NCBI RefSeq assembly: GCF_900109755.1
Contig: NZ_FOAR01000003.1
Span: 220,604 to 284,603 of the forward strand
Source: Pseudomonas agarici
GTDB lineage: Bacteria > Pseudomonadota > Gammaproteobacteria > Pseudomonadales > Pseudomonadaceae
Length of the DNA stretch: 64,000 nt
Direction: 5' to 3'
Below the pieces are notes generated by a model. The model did no database searches. It was not told the DNA's origin and worked only from the letters and a program-made list of their open reading frames with translations. A program made the translations under genes and the position numbers. Positions within the stretch are counted from its first letter, which is position 1; each line of letters starts with the position of its first letter. Of the stretch, positions 9,999 to 18,949 are shown in pieces.

Positions 9999-11248
9999 AC
10001 AGATATCTCAAATCGGCGTTCTTCAGCGCCTTGCTGGTATGGGCCGTGGCCTTTCCGGTGCTCGGCCTCAAGTTGAGCATCGTCGGGATCAACCTCCAAG
10101 TGCATGGCACCGGGCCGGTGACCCTGAGCATCATCGCCCTCTGCTCGGTGCTGATGTTCCTGCGTGTACTGTTCAGCGAACAATTCAATGCGATGTTCAA
10201 GTCGTCCCGAGGCCCGCTGGTCTCGCCCAAAGTCGGCCAGTTCCTGACCCTGCCGCGTACCCAGCGCTGGATCATCATCGGCCTGATCGTCGCCGCGCTG
10301 ATCTGGCCGTTCTTCGGCTCACGCGGCGCGGTCGACATCGCCACCCTGATCCTGATCTATGTGCTGCTGGGCCTGGGCCTGAACATCGTGGTCGGCCTGG
10401 CCGGCCTGCTCGATCTGGGCTATGTGGGTTTCTACGCCGTGGGCGCTTACAGCTATGCGCTGCTGTCACACTACTTCGGCTGGAGCTTCTGGATCTGCCT
10501 GCCGATCGCCGGCCTGATGGCCGCCACCTTCGGCTTCCTCCTGGGTTTTCCGGTGCTGCGTTTGCGTGGCGACTACCTGGCCATCGTGACCCTGGGTTTC
10601 GGGGAAATCATCCGGCTGTTCCTGCGTAATCTCACCGACCTCACCGGCGGTCCCAACGGCATCAGCAACATTCCCAAGCCGACCTTCTTCGGACTGTCGT
10701 TCGACCGTACCGCCGCCGAAGGCATGCAGACCTTCCACGCATTCTTCGGGCTGGACTACAACCCGGTGAGCAAGGTGGTGTTCCTGTACCTGGTGGCCCT
10801 GGTGCTGGCGTTGTTCGCCCTGTTTGTGATCAACCGCCTGCTACGCATGCCCATCGGCCGTGCCTGGGAAGCGCTGCGTGAAGATGAGATCGCCTGCCGG
10901 GCGCTGGGTTTGAATCCGACAGTGATCAAGCTGTCGGCCTTTACTCTCGGTGCCGCGTTTGCCGGTTTCGCCGGCAGCTTCTTTGCCGCGCGCCAGGGAC
11001 TGGTGACGCCGGAGTCGTTCACCTTCATCGAGTCGGCGATCATCCTCGCCATCGTCGTATTGGGTGGCATGGGCTCGCAACTGGGCGTAATCCTGGCGGC
11101 CATCGTGATGATTCTGCTGCCGGAAATGATGCGTGAGTTCAGTGAATACCGCATGTTGATGTTCGGCGCCTTGATGGTGCTGATGATGATCTGGCGGCCG
11201 CAAGGCTTGCTGCCCATGCAACGTCCACACATGGAGCTGCGCAAATGA
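9995..11248 (+). CDS. livM: Branched-chain amino acid permease LivM
   Basis: The 417-residue second channel subunit. It has the extra N-terminal segment (about 100 residues, DUF3382-like) seen in LivM/BraE, then the permease core [20 protein letters not shown] near residues 127-146 and the EAA-like loop [18 protein letters not shown]. It overlaps livH by 4 bases and livG by 4 bases. Confidence 0.95.
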   Translation: MNRYLKSAFFSALLVWAVAFPVLGLKLSIVGINLQVHGTGPVTLSIIALCSVLMFLRVLFSEQFNAMFKSSRGPLVSPKVGQFLTLPRTQRWIIIGLIVAALIWPFFGSRGAVDIATLILIYVLLGLGLNIVVGLAGLLDLGYVGFYAVGAYSYALLSHYFGWSFWICLPIAGLMAATFGFLLGFPVLRLRGDYLAIVTLGFGEIIRLFLRNLTDLTGGPNGISNIPKPTFFGLSFDRTAAEGMQTFHAFFGLDYNPVSKVVFLYLVALVLALFALFVINRLLRMPIGRAWEALREDEIACRALGLNPTVIKLSAFTLGAAFAGFAGSFFAARQGLVTPESFTFIESAIILAIVVLGGMGSQLGVILAAIVMILLPEMMREFSEYRMLMFGALMVLMMIWRPQGLLPMQRPHMELRK

Positions 11249-12012
11249 GCCGCGAGATCCTTAAAGTAGAAAACCTGAGCATGCGCTTCGGCGGCCTGCT
11301 GGCGGTCAACCGCGTGGCCCTGACCGTCCAGGAGAAACAAGTGGTGGCGCTGATCGGCCCGAACGGCGCCGGCAAGACCACGGTGTTCAACTGCCTGACC
11401 GGTTTTTACAAGCCGAGCGCCGGTAGCATCCTGCTCGACGGCCAGCCGATCCAGGGCCTGGCCGGCCATCAAATTGCCCGCAAGGGCGTGGTACGGACCT
11501 TCCAGAACGTGCGCCTGTTCAAGGACATGACGGCGCTCGAAAACCTGTTGATCGCCCAGCACCGGCACCTTAACACCAATTTCCTGGCCGGGCTGTTCAA
11601 GACCCCGTCGTTCCGCAAGAGCGAGCGCCAAGCCATGGAGTACGCCGGGTACTGGTTGGAGCAAGTCAACCTGACCGAGTTCGCCAACCGCCCGGCCGGC
11701 ACCTTGGCCTATGGTCAGCAGCGTCGCCTGGAAATCGCCCGTTGCATGATGACCCGCCCGCGGATCCTGATGCTCGACGAACCGGCGGCCGGCCTCAACC
11801 CACGGGAAACCGACGACCTCAAGGCGCTGATCAGCGTGCTGCGCGAGGAGCACAACGTCACGGTCCTGTTGATCGAGCACGACATGAAATTGGTCATGAG
11901 CATTTCCGATCACATCGTCGTGATCAACCAGGGCACACCGTTGGCCAACGGCACGCCACAACAGATCCGCGACAATCCCGAAGTGATCAAAGCCTATCTG
12001 GGGGAAGCGTAA
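11245..12012 (+). CDS. livG: Branched-chain amino acid ABC transporter ATPase LivG
   Basis: A 255-residue ABC ATPase. Walker A is GPNGAGKTT (about residue 37), the signature region reads [15 protein letters not shown], Walker B is [13 protein letters not shown], and the switch His lies in [10 protein letters not shown]. The modified signature YGQQRR is normal for LivG. It pairs with LivF to energise uptake and abuts livF with no gap. Confidence 0.96.
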   Translation: MSREILKVENLSMRFGGLLAVNRVALTVQEKQVVALIGPNGAGKTTVFNCLTGFYKPSAGSILLDGQPIQGLAGHQIARKGVVRTFQNVRLFKDMTALENLLIAQHRHLNTNFLAGLFKTPSFRKSERQAMEYAGYWLEQVNLTEFANRPAGTLAYGQQRRLEIARCMMTRPRILMLDEPAAGLNPRETDDLKALISVLREEHNVTVLLIEHDMKLVMSISDHIVVINQGTPLANGTPQQIRDNPEVIKAYLGEA

Positions 12013-12714
12013 ATGCTGCAATTCGAAAACGTTTCCACCTTCTACGGCAAGATTCAGGCCCTGCACAGTGTCAACGTGGAGATTCGCCAAGGCGAAATCG
12101 TCACCCTGATCGGTGCCAACGGCGCGGGTAAGTCGACCCTGTTGATGACCCTCTGCGGCTCGCCAAGGGCCCATGCCGGCAGCATCCGTTACTTGGGCGA
12201 GGAATTGGTGGGGCAGGAATGCTCGCAGATCATGCGCAAGAGCATCGCGGTAGTGCCGGAAGGTCGTCGCGTGTTCTCGCGACTGACCGTGGAAGAGAAC
12301 CTCGCCATGGGTGGTTTCTTTACCGACAAGGGCGATTATCAGGCGCAAATGGACAAGGTCCTGGAACTGTTCCCACGGCTCAAGGAGCGCTTCAGCCAGC
12401 GTGGCGGCACCATGTCCGGCGGCGAACAACAGATGCTCGCCATTGGCCGGGCACTGATGAGCAAGCCCAAGCTATTGCTGCTCGACGAGCCTTCGCTGGG
12501 CCTGGCGCCGATCATCATCCAGCAGATCTTCGATATTATCGAACAACTGCGCAAGGACGGTGTAACGGTGTTCCTGGTGGAGCAGAACGCCAACCAGGCG
12601 CTGAAAATCGCCGACCGCGCCTATGTACTGGAAAACGGTCGGGTGGTGATGGAAGGCAGTGGCGACGACCTGCTGACCGATCCCAAGGTACGCGAAGCGT
12701 ATTTGGGCGGTTGA
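12013..12714 (+). CDS. livF: Branched-chain amino acid ABC transporter ATPase LivF
   Basis: A 233-residue ABC ATPase with Walker [10 protein letters not shown], signature [15 protein letters not shown], Walker [14 protein letters not shown] and the typical LivF C-terminus. It is the last gene of the braC-livHMGF set, followed by an intrinsic terminator. Confidence 0.96.
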   Translation: MLQFENVSTFYGKIQALHSVNVEIRQGEIVTLIGANGAGKSTLLMTLCGSPRAHAGSIRYLGEELVGQECSQIMRKSIAVVPEGRRVFSRLTVEENLAMGGFFTDKGDYQAQMDKVLELFPRLKERFSQRGGTMSGGEQQMLAIGRALMSKPKLLLLDEPSLGLAPIIIQQIFDIIEQLRKDGVTVFLVEQNANQALKIADRAYVLENGRVVMEGSGDDLLTDPKVREAYLGG

Positions 12715-12753
12715 TCTACCACGCAGCCAGCATCCGCTGCTTGAAAGCCTGAC

Positions 12754-12784
12754 GGAAAGCCTCGATTTCGGGGCTTTCCTTTAT
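12754..12784 (+). terminator. Terminator of liv operon
   Basis: Hairpin GGAAAGCC with its perfect complement GGCTTTCC (12754-12779), followed by a short T-rich run (TTTAT). Confidence 0.75.
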
Positions 12785-12800
12785 CCATCAAAACACCAGG

Positions 12801-12870
12801 AGGGCGAGCTTGGTAGCCTCCCGAAAAATAATCGATTATTTTTGCACCCCGAGGTAGCAAGCCTCGCCCT
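12801..12870. promoter_or_regulatory. Long dyad with 20-bp perfect palindrome upstream of bufA
   Basis: A perfect 20-bp palindrome AAAAATAATCGATTATTTTT occupies 12824-12843. It sits at the centre of an approximately 70-base imperfect inverted repeat, with outer arms AGGGCGAGCTTGGTAGCCTC at the left and GAGGTAGCAAGCCTCGCCCT at the right. It lies 70-140 bases before the bufA ATG, so it may be an operator or a cruciform/REP-like element. No regulator can be named. Confidence 0.55.
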
Positions 12871-12940
12871 CGCCGCTCAATTAAGGCGGCTACGCGATGC
12901 AATCCCTGCTTCCACCACTGATAGCCATCGGAGATCGACC

Positions 12941-13240
12941 ATGAGCACTACTTCCCGCGCCCTATCTGCCACTACCCTCGCCCTGACCCTGGGTTCTGCC
13001 CTGAGCATCGCCGCGTTGCCGATGACCGTGCATGCCGACGATGCCGCAAAAATGGAAAAATGCTACGGCGTGGCCCTCAAAGGCCAGAACGATTGCGCCG
13101 CGGGTGCCGGCACCAGTTGCGCTGGGACTTCGTCCAAGGACTATCAAGCCAATGCCTGGAAACTCGTGCCGGCAGGCACTTGCGAGACCACCAAGACCCC
13201 GAACGGCATGGGTAGCCTGAAACAAGGCCCAGCAGCCTGA
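12941..13240 (+). CDS. bufA: Bufferin precursor BufA (DUF2282)
   Basis: A 99-residue exported peptide precursor of the DUF2282/BufA1 family. Bufferins are ribosomally made, post-translationally modified peptides in which Cys residues are converted to thiooxazoles by an MNIO enzyme; known members bind copper. Visible features are an N-terminal signal peptide (hydrophobic core about 12-27, cleavage after HADD-like VHA) and a mature part with four Cys at 41, 52, 60 and 81, in contexts [19 protein letters not shown] and GTCETTK. The ATG follows GGAGATCGACC. bufB and bufC follow directly. Confidence 0.88.
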   Translation: MSTTSRALSATTLALTLGSALSIAALPMTVHADDAAKMEKCYGVALKGQNDCAAGAGTSCAGTSSKDYQANAWKLVPAGTCETTKTPNGMGSLKQGPAA

Positions 13241-13266
13241 TCGCTTCACTTGCCTGAGCAGCAAAA

Positions 13267-14157
13267 ATGTCCACGGCACGGCAACCCGCTACCCGTCATC
13301 GCGCTCCGGTCGTTGGCCTTGAGCTTCCACCCCGCGCCGGGCTGGGGCTCAAGGCCGAACACTTCCAGGTGATCCTGGAAACCCGCCCCGACCTGGGTTT
13401 CTTCGAGGTCCATGCCGAAAACTATATGGTCGCCGGCGGACCGTTTCACCATTACCTGGGCTTGATCCGCGAACAGTATCCGCTGTCGCTGCATGGCGTC
13501 GGCCTATCCATCGGCGCCGAAGGCCCGCTGGACAAGCAGCACCTCAAGCGTCTGGCGCTGCTGATCGAGCGTTATCAACCCTATGCCTTTTCCGAACACC
13601 TGGCCTGGTCGAGCCACGGCCCGGTGTTTCTCAACGACCTGCTGCCGTTGGCCTATGACCAGGCGACCTTGCAGCGGGTTTGCGAGCATGTCGACCAGGT
13701 ACAAAGCACCTTGAAACAGCCGATGCTGCTGGAGAACCCGGCCACCTACCTGCAATTGGAGCGCTCAACCCTGGACGAGGCGGATTTTATCAGCGAGGTC
13801 GTCCGCCGTACCGGCTGCGGGTTGCTGCTGGACGTGAACAACGTCTATGTCTCCAGCATCAACCACCAGCGCGATGCGCTGACCTATATCGAGGCACTGC
13901 CACTGCACACGGTGGGAGAAATCCACCTGGCCGGATTCGCCGAAGACGCCGACAACCTGGGTGACCGGCTGCTGATCGACGATCACGGCGCACCCATCGA
14001 CCAGGCGGTCTGGACCCTGTATCAACAGGTACTGACGAAGATCGGCGCGATGCCGACCCTGATTGAACGCGACAACCGCGTCCCCGACTTTGCCGTGCTC
14101 CTTGCCGAATCCGCTCAGGCCCAATCACTGCTGGATCGAGTCGAGCGCTACCGATGA
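13267..14157 (+). CDS. bufB: MNIO-family enzyme BufB (DUF692)
   Basis: A 296-residue DUF692 protein, the multinuclear non-heme iron oxidative (MNIO) enzyme of bufferin clusters. It has the TIM-barrel family landmarks GFFEVHAENYM (about residue 44), LSLHGVGLSIG (about 75), FSEHLAWSSH (about 110), LLENPATYLQ (about 155), LLLDVNNVYVS (about 183) and EIHLAGFAED (about 220). The conserved His, Glu, Asp and Asn in these stretches are the usual metal ligands. It is expected to oxidise Cys of BufA in the cytoplasm before export. Its stop overlaps the bufC start (ATGA). Confidence 0.92.
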   Translation: MSTARQPATRHRAPVVGLELPPRAGLGLKAEHFQVILETRPDLGFFEVHAENYMVAGGPFHHYLGLIREQYPLSLHGVGLSIGAEGPLDKQHLKRLALLIERYQPYAFSEHLAWSSHGPVFLNDLLPLAYDQATLQRVCEHVDQVQSTLKQPMLLENPATYLQLERSTLDEADFISEVVRRTGCGLLLDVNNVYVSSINHQRDALTYIEALPLHTVGEIHLAGFAEDADNLGDRLLIDDHGAPIDQAVWTLYQQVLTKIGAMPTLIERDNRVPDFAVLLAESAQAQSLLDRVERYR

Positions 14158-14930
14158 GCGAGCAGGCCCGCTTCAGCGCCGCGCTGCTCGACCCGCGACA
14201 GCCTTGCCCACCCGGTTTGTGCAGCGCCAATGGAGCTGACCCTGCCAGTCGTTTCGCGGTGTACCGCAACAATGTCCAGAGTTCGCTGATCAATGCCCTG
14301 GCGGACAGCTATCCGGTGGTCAGGCAATTGGTCGGCGAAGCGTTCTTCCGGGCCATGGCCGGTGTCTATGTCCAGCATTACCCGCCCAGCAGTCCGATCC
14401 TCAGCCACTATGGCGAGGATTTCGGTGGTTTTATCCAGGGTTTTGCACCGGCGGCGAGCGTGCCGTACCTGGCCGACGTCGCCCGCCTGGAGCGATTGCG
14501 GATCAACGCCTATCACGCCGCCGATGCAACGCCAGTGAGCCCGGAACAGATCGGCCATTACCTGGGGGATCCCGAATCCCTGATGACTTTACGGATTCAC
14601 CTGCATCCCAGTCTCGCGGCACTCGCTTCACCCCATGCCGTGGTATCGCTATGGCAAGCCCATCAAGGCGAAGGCCAACTGAACCAGGTCGATCCGACAC
14701 AAGGCGAAGCCGCGCTGGTCTTGCGCCAGCACTGGCAAGTCCAGGTGTTCAGAATCGACAGGGGCACCCTGGCATTTATCCACAGCCTGCGAAACCAAAC
14801 GCCGCTGGAACGGGCCATTACCCGCGCAGGTGATGCCTGTGCCGAGTTCGATCCAAGCCAGGCGCTCGCCCTGCTGATTCGTCACGGCGCCATCATTCAC
14901 CTGCAACCAGAAGAAAAGCGCCAACCATGA
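14154..14930 (+). CDS. bufC: Bufferin partner protein BufC (DUF2063)
   Basis: A 258-residue protein whose N-terminus (RFAVYRNNVQSSLINALADSYPVV) is the DUF2063 'putative DNA-binding' domain that accompanies DUF692. In bufferin and related clusters the partner is thought to present the precursor to the MNIO enzyme; the DNA-binding label is historical. It overlaps bufB by 4 bases and the truncated doxX by 4 bases, so the set is translationally coupled. Confidence 0.88.
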   Translation: MSEQARFSAALLDPRQPCPPGLCSANGADPASRFAVYRNNVQSSLINALADSYPVVRQLVGEAFFRAMAGVYVQHYPPSSPILSHYGEDFGGFIQGFAPAASVPYLADVARLERLRINAYHAADATPVSPEQIGHYLGDPESLMTLRIHLHPSLAALASPHAVVSLWQAHQGEGQLNQVDPTQGEAALVLRQHWQVQVFRIDRGTLAFIHSLRNQTPLERAITRAGDACAEFDPSQALALLIRHGAIIHLQPEEKRQP

Positions 14931-15118
14931 AACTGCGCAAGCCTGTCGTGCGCCCGATGGTGAGGATAGTCCGGTTGTTCAAGAAGCTCCCTTACCGCTT
15001 GATTGTCTTTGTCGCCCGTTTCTCCATCGCCGCCGTATTCTGGAAATCTGAGCAGACCAAGGGTCCAGGGTGTGACCTATTCGCGCGTCTACCTGCAGGA
15101 AAATCCGCTCTAGACTGA
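14927..15118 (+). pseudogene. Truncated DoxX-family gene of the buf operon
   Basis: The 63-codon frame begins like the DoxX membrane protein that is usually the fourth gene of DUF2282–DUF692–DUF2063 operons: LPYRLIVFVARFSIAAVFWKS at about residues 23-43 is the first DoxX helix. After QTK the reading frame departs into unrelated sequence (GPGCDLFARLPAGKSALD) and stops. A full DoxX is about 140-150 residues with four helices, so three helices are missing. The simplest reading is a deletion that fused the 5' end of doxX to the upstream region of the next gene. A single-helix product is still translatable, as the ATG overlaps the bufC stop. Confidence 0.75.
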
Positions 15119-15149
15119 GGATTCAACCTCACGCTGGAGCAACCACAGG

Positions 15150-15749
15150 ATGAAAATTCTTTTGATCGGCGCCCTGGGCACCATCGGTTCGGCCATCGAG
15201 AAAGAACTGGCCCCACGCCACGAAATCATCAAGATCGGTCGCACCCACGGCGACCTGCACGCGGATATCAGCGACGGCGCATCGATTCGCCAGTTGTTCG
15301 AACAGACCGGTCAGTTCGATGCGCTGATCTGCGCCGCCGGCAATGTCAACTTCATGCCCCTGGCCGACATGAGCGACAAGGACTTTGCACTGGGCTTGCA
15401 AGACAAGTTGATGGGCCAGGTCAACCTGGTATTGATCGGTCGCGAATACGCCAATGACGGTGCTTCGTTCACCCTCACCTCCGGTATCCTGAGCCATGAC
15501 CCGATTCGCTACGGCGTCTCGGCCAGCTTGGTCAACGGTGCGATCGACAGCTTCGTCAAGGCTGCGGCCATCGAGTTGCCTCGCGGCCTGCGAGTGAACT
15601 CGGTGAGCCCAACCTTGTTGGTCGAAGCCGTGGACCGCCACGGGTCTTACTTTCGCGGCTTCAAACCGGTGCCGGCGGTGGATGTGGCATTGGCCTACGC
15701 CAAGAGCGTGGAAGGCTTGCAGACCGGCCAGACCTACCGCGTCGGTTGA
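15150..15749 (+). CDS. Short-chain dehydrogenase/reductase
   Basis: A 199-residue compact SDR. The N-terminal Rossmann motif reads LLIGALGTIGSAI (TGxxxGxG variant), the middle has ICAAGN (NNAG equivalent), and the active-site Ser/Tyr/Lys correspond to TSGILSHDPIRYGVSASLVNGA, where YGVSASL has Ser in place of the usual Lys spacing (YxxxN/K). It resembles short Pseudomonas SDRs of unknown substrate. The catalytic Lys appears replaced, so redox activity is uncertain. Confidence 0.75.
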   Translation: MKILLIGALGTIGSAIEKELAPRHEIIKIGRTHGDLHADISDGASIRQLFEQTGQFDALICAAGNVNFMPLADMSDKDFALGLQDKLMGQVNLVLIGREYANDGASFTLTSGILSHDPIRYGVSASLVNGAIDSFVKAAAIELPRGLRVNSVSPTLLVEAVDRHGSYFRGFKPVPAVDVALAYAKSVEGLQTGQTYRVG

Positions 15750-15759
15750 ATGGTGCCCT

Positions 15760-15795
15760 ACCGTGGCAAGCGGGCTTGTGGTGCTCGCCCAGCCT
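15760..15795. repeat. Partial REP-like palindrome
   Basis: The stretch CCGTGGCAAGCGGGCTTG followed by GGTGCTCGCCC resembles the GTGGCGAGCGGGCTTG-type REP sequences of fluorescent pseudomonads. Only one degraded copy is seen. Confidence 0.4.
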
Positions 15796-15830
15796 GAGTA
15801 ACGTGGCGGCACTTGTCAGGAGAGCCCACG

Positions 15831-16502
15831 ATGCATGCTGCCCGTTCTTTCATGTTCCTTGCCCTGCTGCCGCTGTTCGCCGGCTGCCAGATGCTCGCCC
15901 AGAAACCCTCGAACCCCACTGCCGGCCTGAGCCGGATGCAAGGCGAGCTCAGCCGCATCGACGACAAACTAGTGTTCCAGGCGTGCCAGGAACAACGGCG
16001 CTTTGTCGTCAACGATAGTGGCAATACTGGCATCACCCAGGAGGCCGCCAGCCTGTCGAGCCAGCCCGGCAAACTGTTCGTCGACCTACGCGGCAGTTTT
16101 TCCGCGAGCACGGCCGACGGTTCCGATGGTCAGATGAACCTGCAACAGATCTATCGTCTGGAACGTGGCACCGGCACTTGCGCCGATCCGGACTTCAAGC
16201 GCCAGACAGTGATCGCCAACGGCCATGGTCCAGACTGGTCGTTCAAGGCAACCAGCACCGGCCTGGTGCTCAAGCGCGACCAGCAACCGGCCATCGTCCT
16301 ACCGTACCTGGAAGAACAACTAGGCGACGGTCGCTTCAGTCTCAGTACCGAAGGCAACAACCAGCATATCGAGCTGTGGGTGGTCCCCCAGCGCTGCGTC
16401 GACAGCGTCACCGCCAGCGTGCAGAGCCTGAGCGCCGAGTTGCGGGTCAATGGCCAAGTCCAACGCGGCTGCGGCGTATTCGGCGGCGCACGTAACGACT
16501 GA
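15831..16502 (+). CDS. COG3650-like lipoprotein
   Basis: A 223-residue predicted lipoprotein. The ATG at this position has AGGAGA 9 bases upstream and starts a lipoprotein signal peptide with lipobox LFAGC (Cys at about 19). The mature part has three or four further Cys (FQACQ, GTCAD, QRCVD, RGCGV) that could form disulfides. It resembles a Pseudomonas COG3650-type protein of unknown function; envelope location is inferred from the lipobox. Confidence 0.75.
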   Translation: MHAARSFMFLALLPLFAGCQMLAQKPSNPTAGLSRMQGELSRIDDKLVFQACQEQRRFVVNDSGNTGITQEAASLSSQPGKLFVDLRGSFSASTADGSDGQMNLQQIYRLERGTGTCADPDFKRQTVIANGHGPDWSFKATSTGLVLKRDQQPAIVLPYLEEQLGDGRFSLSTEGNNQHIELWVVPQRCVDSVTASVQSLSAELRVNGQVQRGCGVFGGARND

Positions 16503-16610
16503 TTCGACGAACCGTCATTCAAGCCTCACGGAAAACCGCCGTTGGGGCTTATAATCACTGGTTTGTCGTAAAGCCGGCGCGCCTGCGTGGCCCGCACACT
16601 GGACCCTGTC

Positions 16611-18224
16611 ATGCTACGAATCACCGAACTCAAGCTGCCGATCGACCATCCCGATGAAGACCTGCGGCCCGCCATTGTGCAGCGTCTGGGCATCGCCAGC
16701 ACTGACCTGCTCGATTTCACGCTGTTCAAGCGCAGCTACGATGCCCGCAAGAAATCGTCCGAGCTGTGCTTCATCTACACCATCGACCTCTCGGTTCGGG
16801 GTGAGGACGCCCTGCTGAAGAAATTCGCCGAGGACCGCAACGTCAATCAGGCGCCCGACGTCAGCTATCAAGTGGTCGGCCAGGCACCGGCCGACCTCGG
16901 CGCGCGCCCGATCGTGGTGGGCTTCGGTCCCTGCGGGATTTTCGCCGGCCTGCTACTGGCACAGATGGGCTTCAAGCCGATCATCCTCGAACGCGGCAAG
17001 GAAGTGCGCCAGCGCACCAAGGACACCTGGGGCCTGTGGCGCAAAAGCGTGCTCAATCCCGAGTCTAACGTGCAATTTGGCGAGGGCGGTGCCGGGACCT
17101 TCTCCGATGGCAAGCTCTACAGCCAAATCAAGGACCCCAAACACCACGGTCGCAAGGTCCTGCACGAGTTCGTCAAGGCCGGTGCGCCGGAAGAAATCCT
17201 CTACGTCAGCAAACCGCATATCGGCACCTTCCGCCTGACGGGCGTGGTCGAGAACATGCGCCAGCAGATCGAAGCCCTGGGCGGTGAAGTACGCTTCGAG
17301 CAACGGGTCACCGATGTGCTGATCGACGACGGCCAGTTGACCGGCGTCGTGCTCGACAGCGGCGAACGGTTGGACTCGCGCCATGTGATCCTGGCGCTCG
17401 GTCATAGCGCCCGCGACACCTTCCGCATGCTCCACCGCCGTGGCGTGTATATGGAAGCCAAGCCGTTCTCGGTGGGTTTTCGCATCGAGCACCCGCAGTC
17501 ACTGATCGACAGTGCCCGCCTGGGCAAATACGCCGGGCACCCAAAACTGGGCGCCGCCGATTACAAGCTCGTGCATCACGCCAAGAACGGTCGTTCGGTC
17601 TACAGCTTCTGTATGTGCCCCGGCGGCACCGTCGTAGCCGCTACCTCGGAACCCAATCGAGTGGTGACCAACGGTATGAGCCAGTATTCGCGCAACGAGC
17701 GTAATGCCAACTCCGGTATTGTCGTCGGCATCACTCCTGAAGTGGATTATCCGGGCGGACCACTGGCCGGTATCGAGCTACAAGAGCGCCTGGAGTCCCA
17801 CGCCTTCGTGCTCGGCGGCAGCAACTACGAGGCGCCAGCACAACTGGTCGGTGACTTCATCGCCGGCAAACCCTCCACCGCGCTAGGCAGCGTCGAGCCG
17901 TCCTACAAGCCGGGCGTGGCCCTGGGTGACTTGGCACTGGCCTTACCGGACTTCGCCATCGAAGCCATTCGCGAGGCCCTGCCGGCGTTCGAACGTCAGA
18001 TCAAGGGCTATTCGCTACACGATGCGGTCCTGACCGGGATCGAAACCCGCACTTCATCACCGCTGCGCATCACCCGCAACGAATCGATGCAAAGCCTCAA
18101 CGTCAAGGGCCTGTTCCCCGCTGGCGAAGGTGCCGGTTATGCCGGTGGCATCCTCTCGGCCGGGGTCGACGGCATCCGTATTGCCGAAGCCGTAGCCAGG
18201 GATATTCTGGGAATCGGCGCCTGA
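16611..18224 (+). CDS. FAD-dependent oxidoreductase (COG2509 type)
   Basis: A 537-residue protein with a FAD-binding dinucleotide fold that does not begin at the N-terminus. An approximately 90-residue leader domain precedes VVGFGPCGIFAGLLLAQMG (about residues 101-119) and the acidic end of strand 2, ILERG. Later landmarks are FGEGGAGTFSDGKL and, near the C-terminus, GLFPAGEGAGYAGGILSAG, the FAD-contacting end. This is the organisation of the COG2509 'uncharacterised dehydrogenase' group. Substrate unknown. trmO follows 11 bases later, probably co-transcribed. Confidence 0.85.
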   Translation: MLRITELKLPIDHPDEDLRPAIVQRLGIASTDLLDFTLFKRSYDARKKSSELCFIYTIDLSVRGEDALLKKFAEDRNVNQAPDVSYQVVGQAPADLGARPIVVGFGPCGIFAGLLLAQMGFKPIILERGKEVRQRTKDTWGLWRKSVLNPESNVQFGEGGAGTFSDGKLYSQIKDPKHHGRKVLHEFVKAGAPEEILYVSKPHIGTFRLTGVVENMRQQIEALGGEVRFEQRVTDVLIDDGQLTGVVLDSGERLDSRHVILALGHSARDTFRMLHRRGVYMEAKPFSVGFRIEHPQSLIDSARLGKYAGHPKLGAADYKLVHHAKNGRSVYSFCMCPGGTVVAATSEPNRVVTNGMSQYSRNERNANSGIVVGITPEVDYPGGPLAGIELQERLESHAFVLGGSNYEAPAQLVGDFIAGKPSTALGSVEPSYKPGVALGDLALALPDFAIEAIREALPAFERQIKGYSLHDAVLTGIETRTSSPLRITRNESMQSLNVKGLFPAGEGAGYAGGILSAGVDGIRIAEAVARDILGIGA

Positions 18225-18235
18225 GGCCGACCGTC

Positions 18236-18931
18236 ATGACCTATAGCGTCTCGCCCATCGGTTTCGTCCGCTCCTGCTTCAAGGAGAAATTCGCCATCCC
18301 GCGCCAGCCACAACTGGCGCCGGCGGCACGGGGCATACTGGAGCTGGTGGCGCCGTTCGACCGGGGCGATGCGGTGCAGGGACTGGAGCAGGTCAGCCAT
18401 GTCTGGTTGCTGTTTCTGTTCCACCAGGCTTTGGAAGACAAGCCGCGACTCAAGGTCCGCCCACCACGCCTGGGGGGCAACCAATCCATCGGCGTGTTCG
18501 CTACCCGTGCGACCCATCGGCCAAATGGAATCGGCCAGTCCGTGGTCAAGCTGGATAAGGTCGAAGGCCATCGACTGTGGGTCTCGGGCATCGATCTGCT
18601 GGACGGCACGCCGATTCTCGATATCAAGCCCTACGTGCCCTACGCCGACCACGTCAGCGGTGCCGTCAACGGCATCGCCAGCGCGGCGCCGCCGTTGATT
18701 CCGGTACAGTGGACGGACGACGCCTTGCAACAGGCCCGGGACCACGCCTTGCGCCTGCAGGAGCCGTTGATTGCACTGATCGAGCAATGCCTGGCACAGG
18801 ACCCGCGTCCGGCCTACCAGACGCCGACGCCCGAGCGCGAGTACGGCGCCCGGTTCTGGGACTTGAACGTGCGCTGGCATTACCCGCAAACGGCGGTGAT
18901 TCGCGTGCTGGAAGTAACTCCCACCCGTTAA
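18236..18931 (+). CDS. trmO: tRNA (t6A37) N6-methyltransferase TrmO
   Basis: A 231-residue TsaA/TrmO protein, which methylates N6-threonylcarbamoyladenosine at position 37 of threonine tRNA using S-adenosylmethionine. Family landmarks: IGFVRSCFKEKFAIPRQP at the N-terminus, VWLLFLFHQ, GVFATRATHRPNGIGQS (about residues 83-99) and DGTPILDIKPYVPYAD. The C-terminal part is the usual extension of the Gram-negative form. Confidence 0.93.
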   Translation: MTYSVSPIGFVRSCFKEKFAIPRQPQLAPAARGILELVAPFDRGDAVQGLEQVSHVWLLFLFHQALEDKPRLKVRPPRLGGNQSIGVFATRATHRPNGIGQSVVKLDKVEGHRLWVSGIDLLDGTPILDIKPYVPYADHVSGAVNGIASAAPPLIPVQWTDDALQQARDHALRLQEPLIALIEQCLAQDPRPAYQTPTPEREYGARFWDLNVRWHYPQTAVIRVLEVTPTR

Positions 18932-18949
18932 AAACCGTGGCGAACGGGC

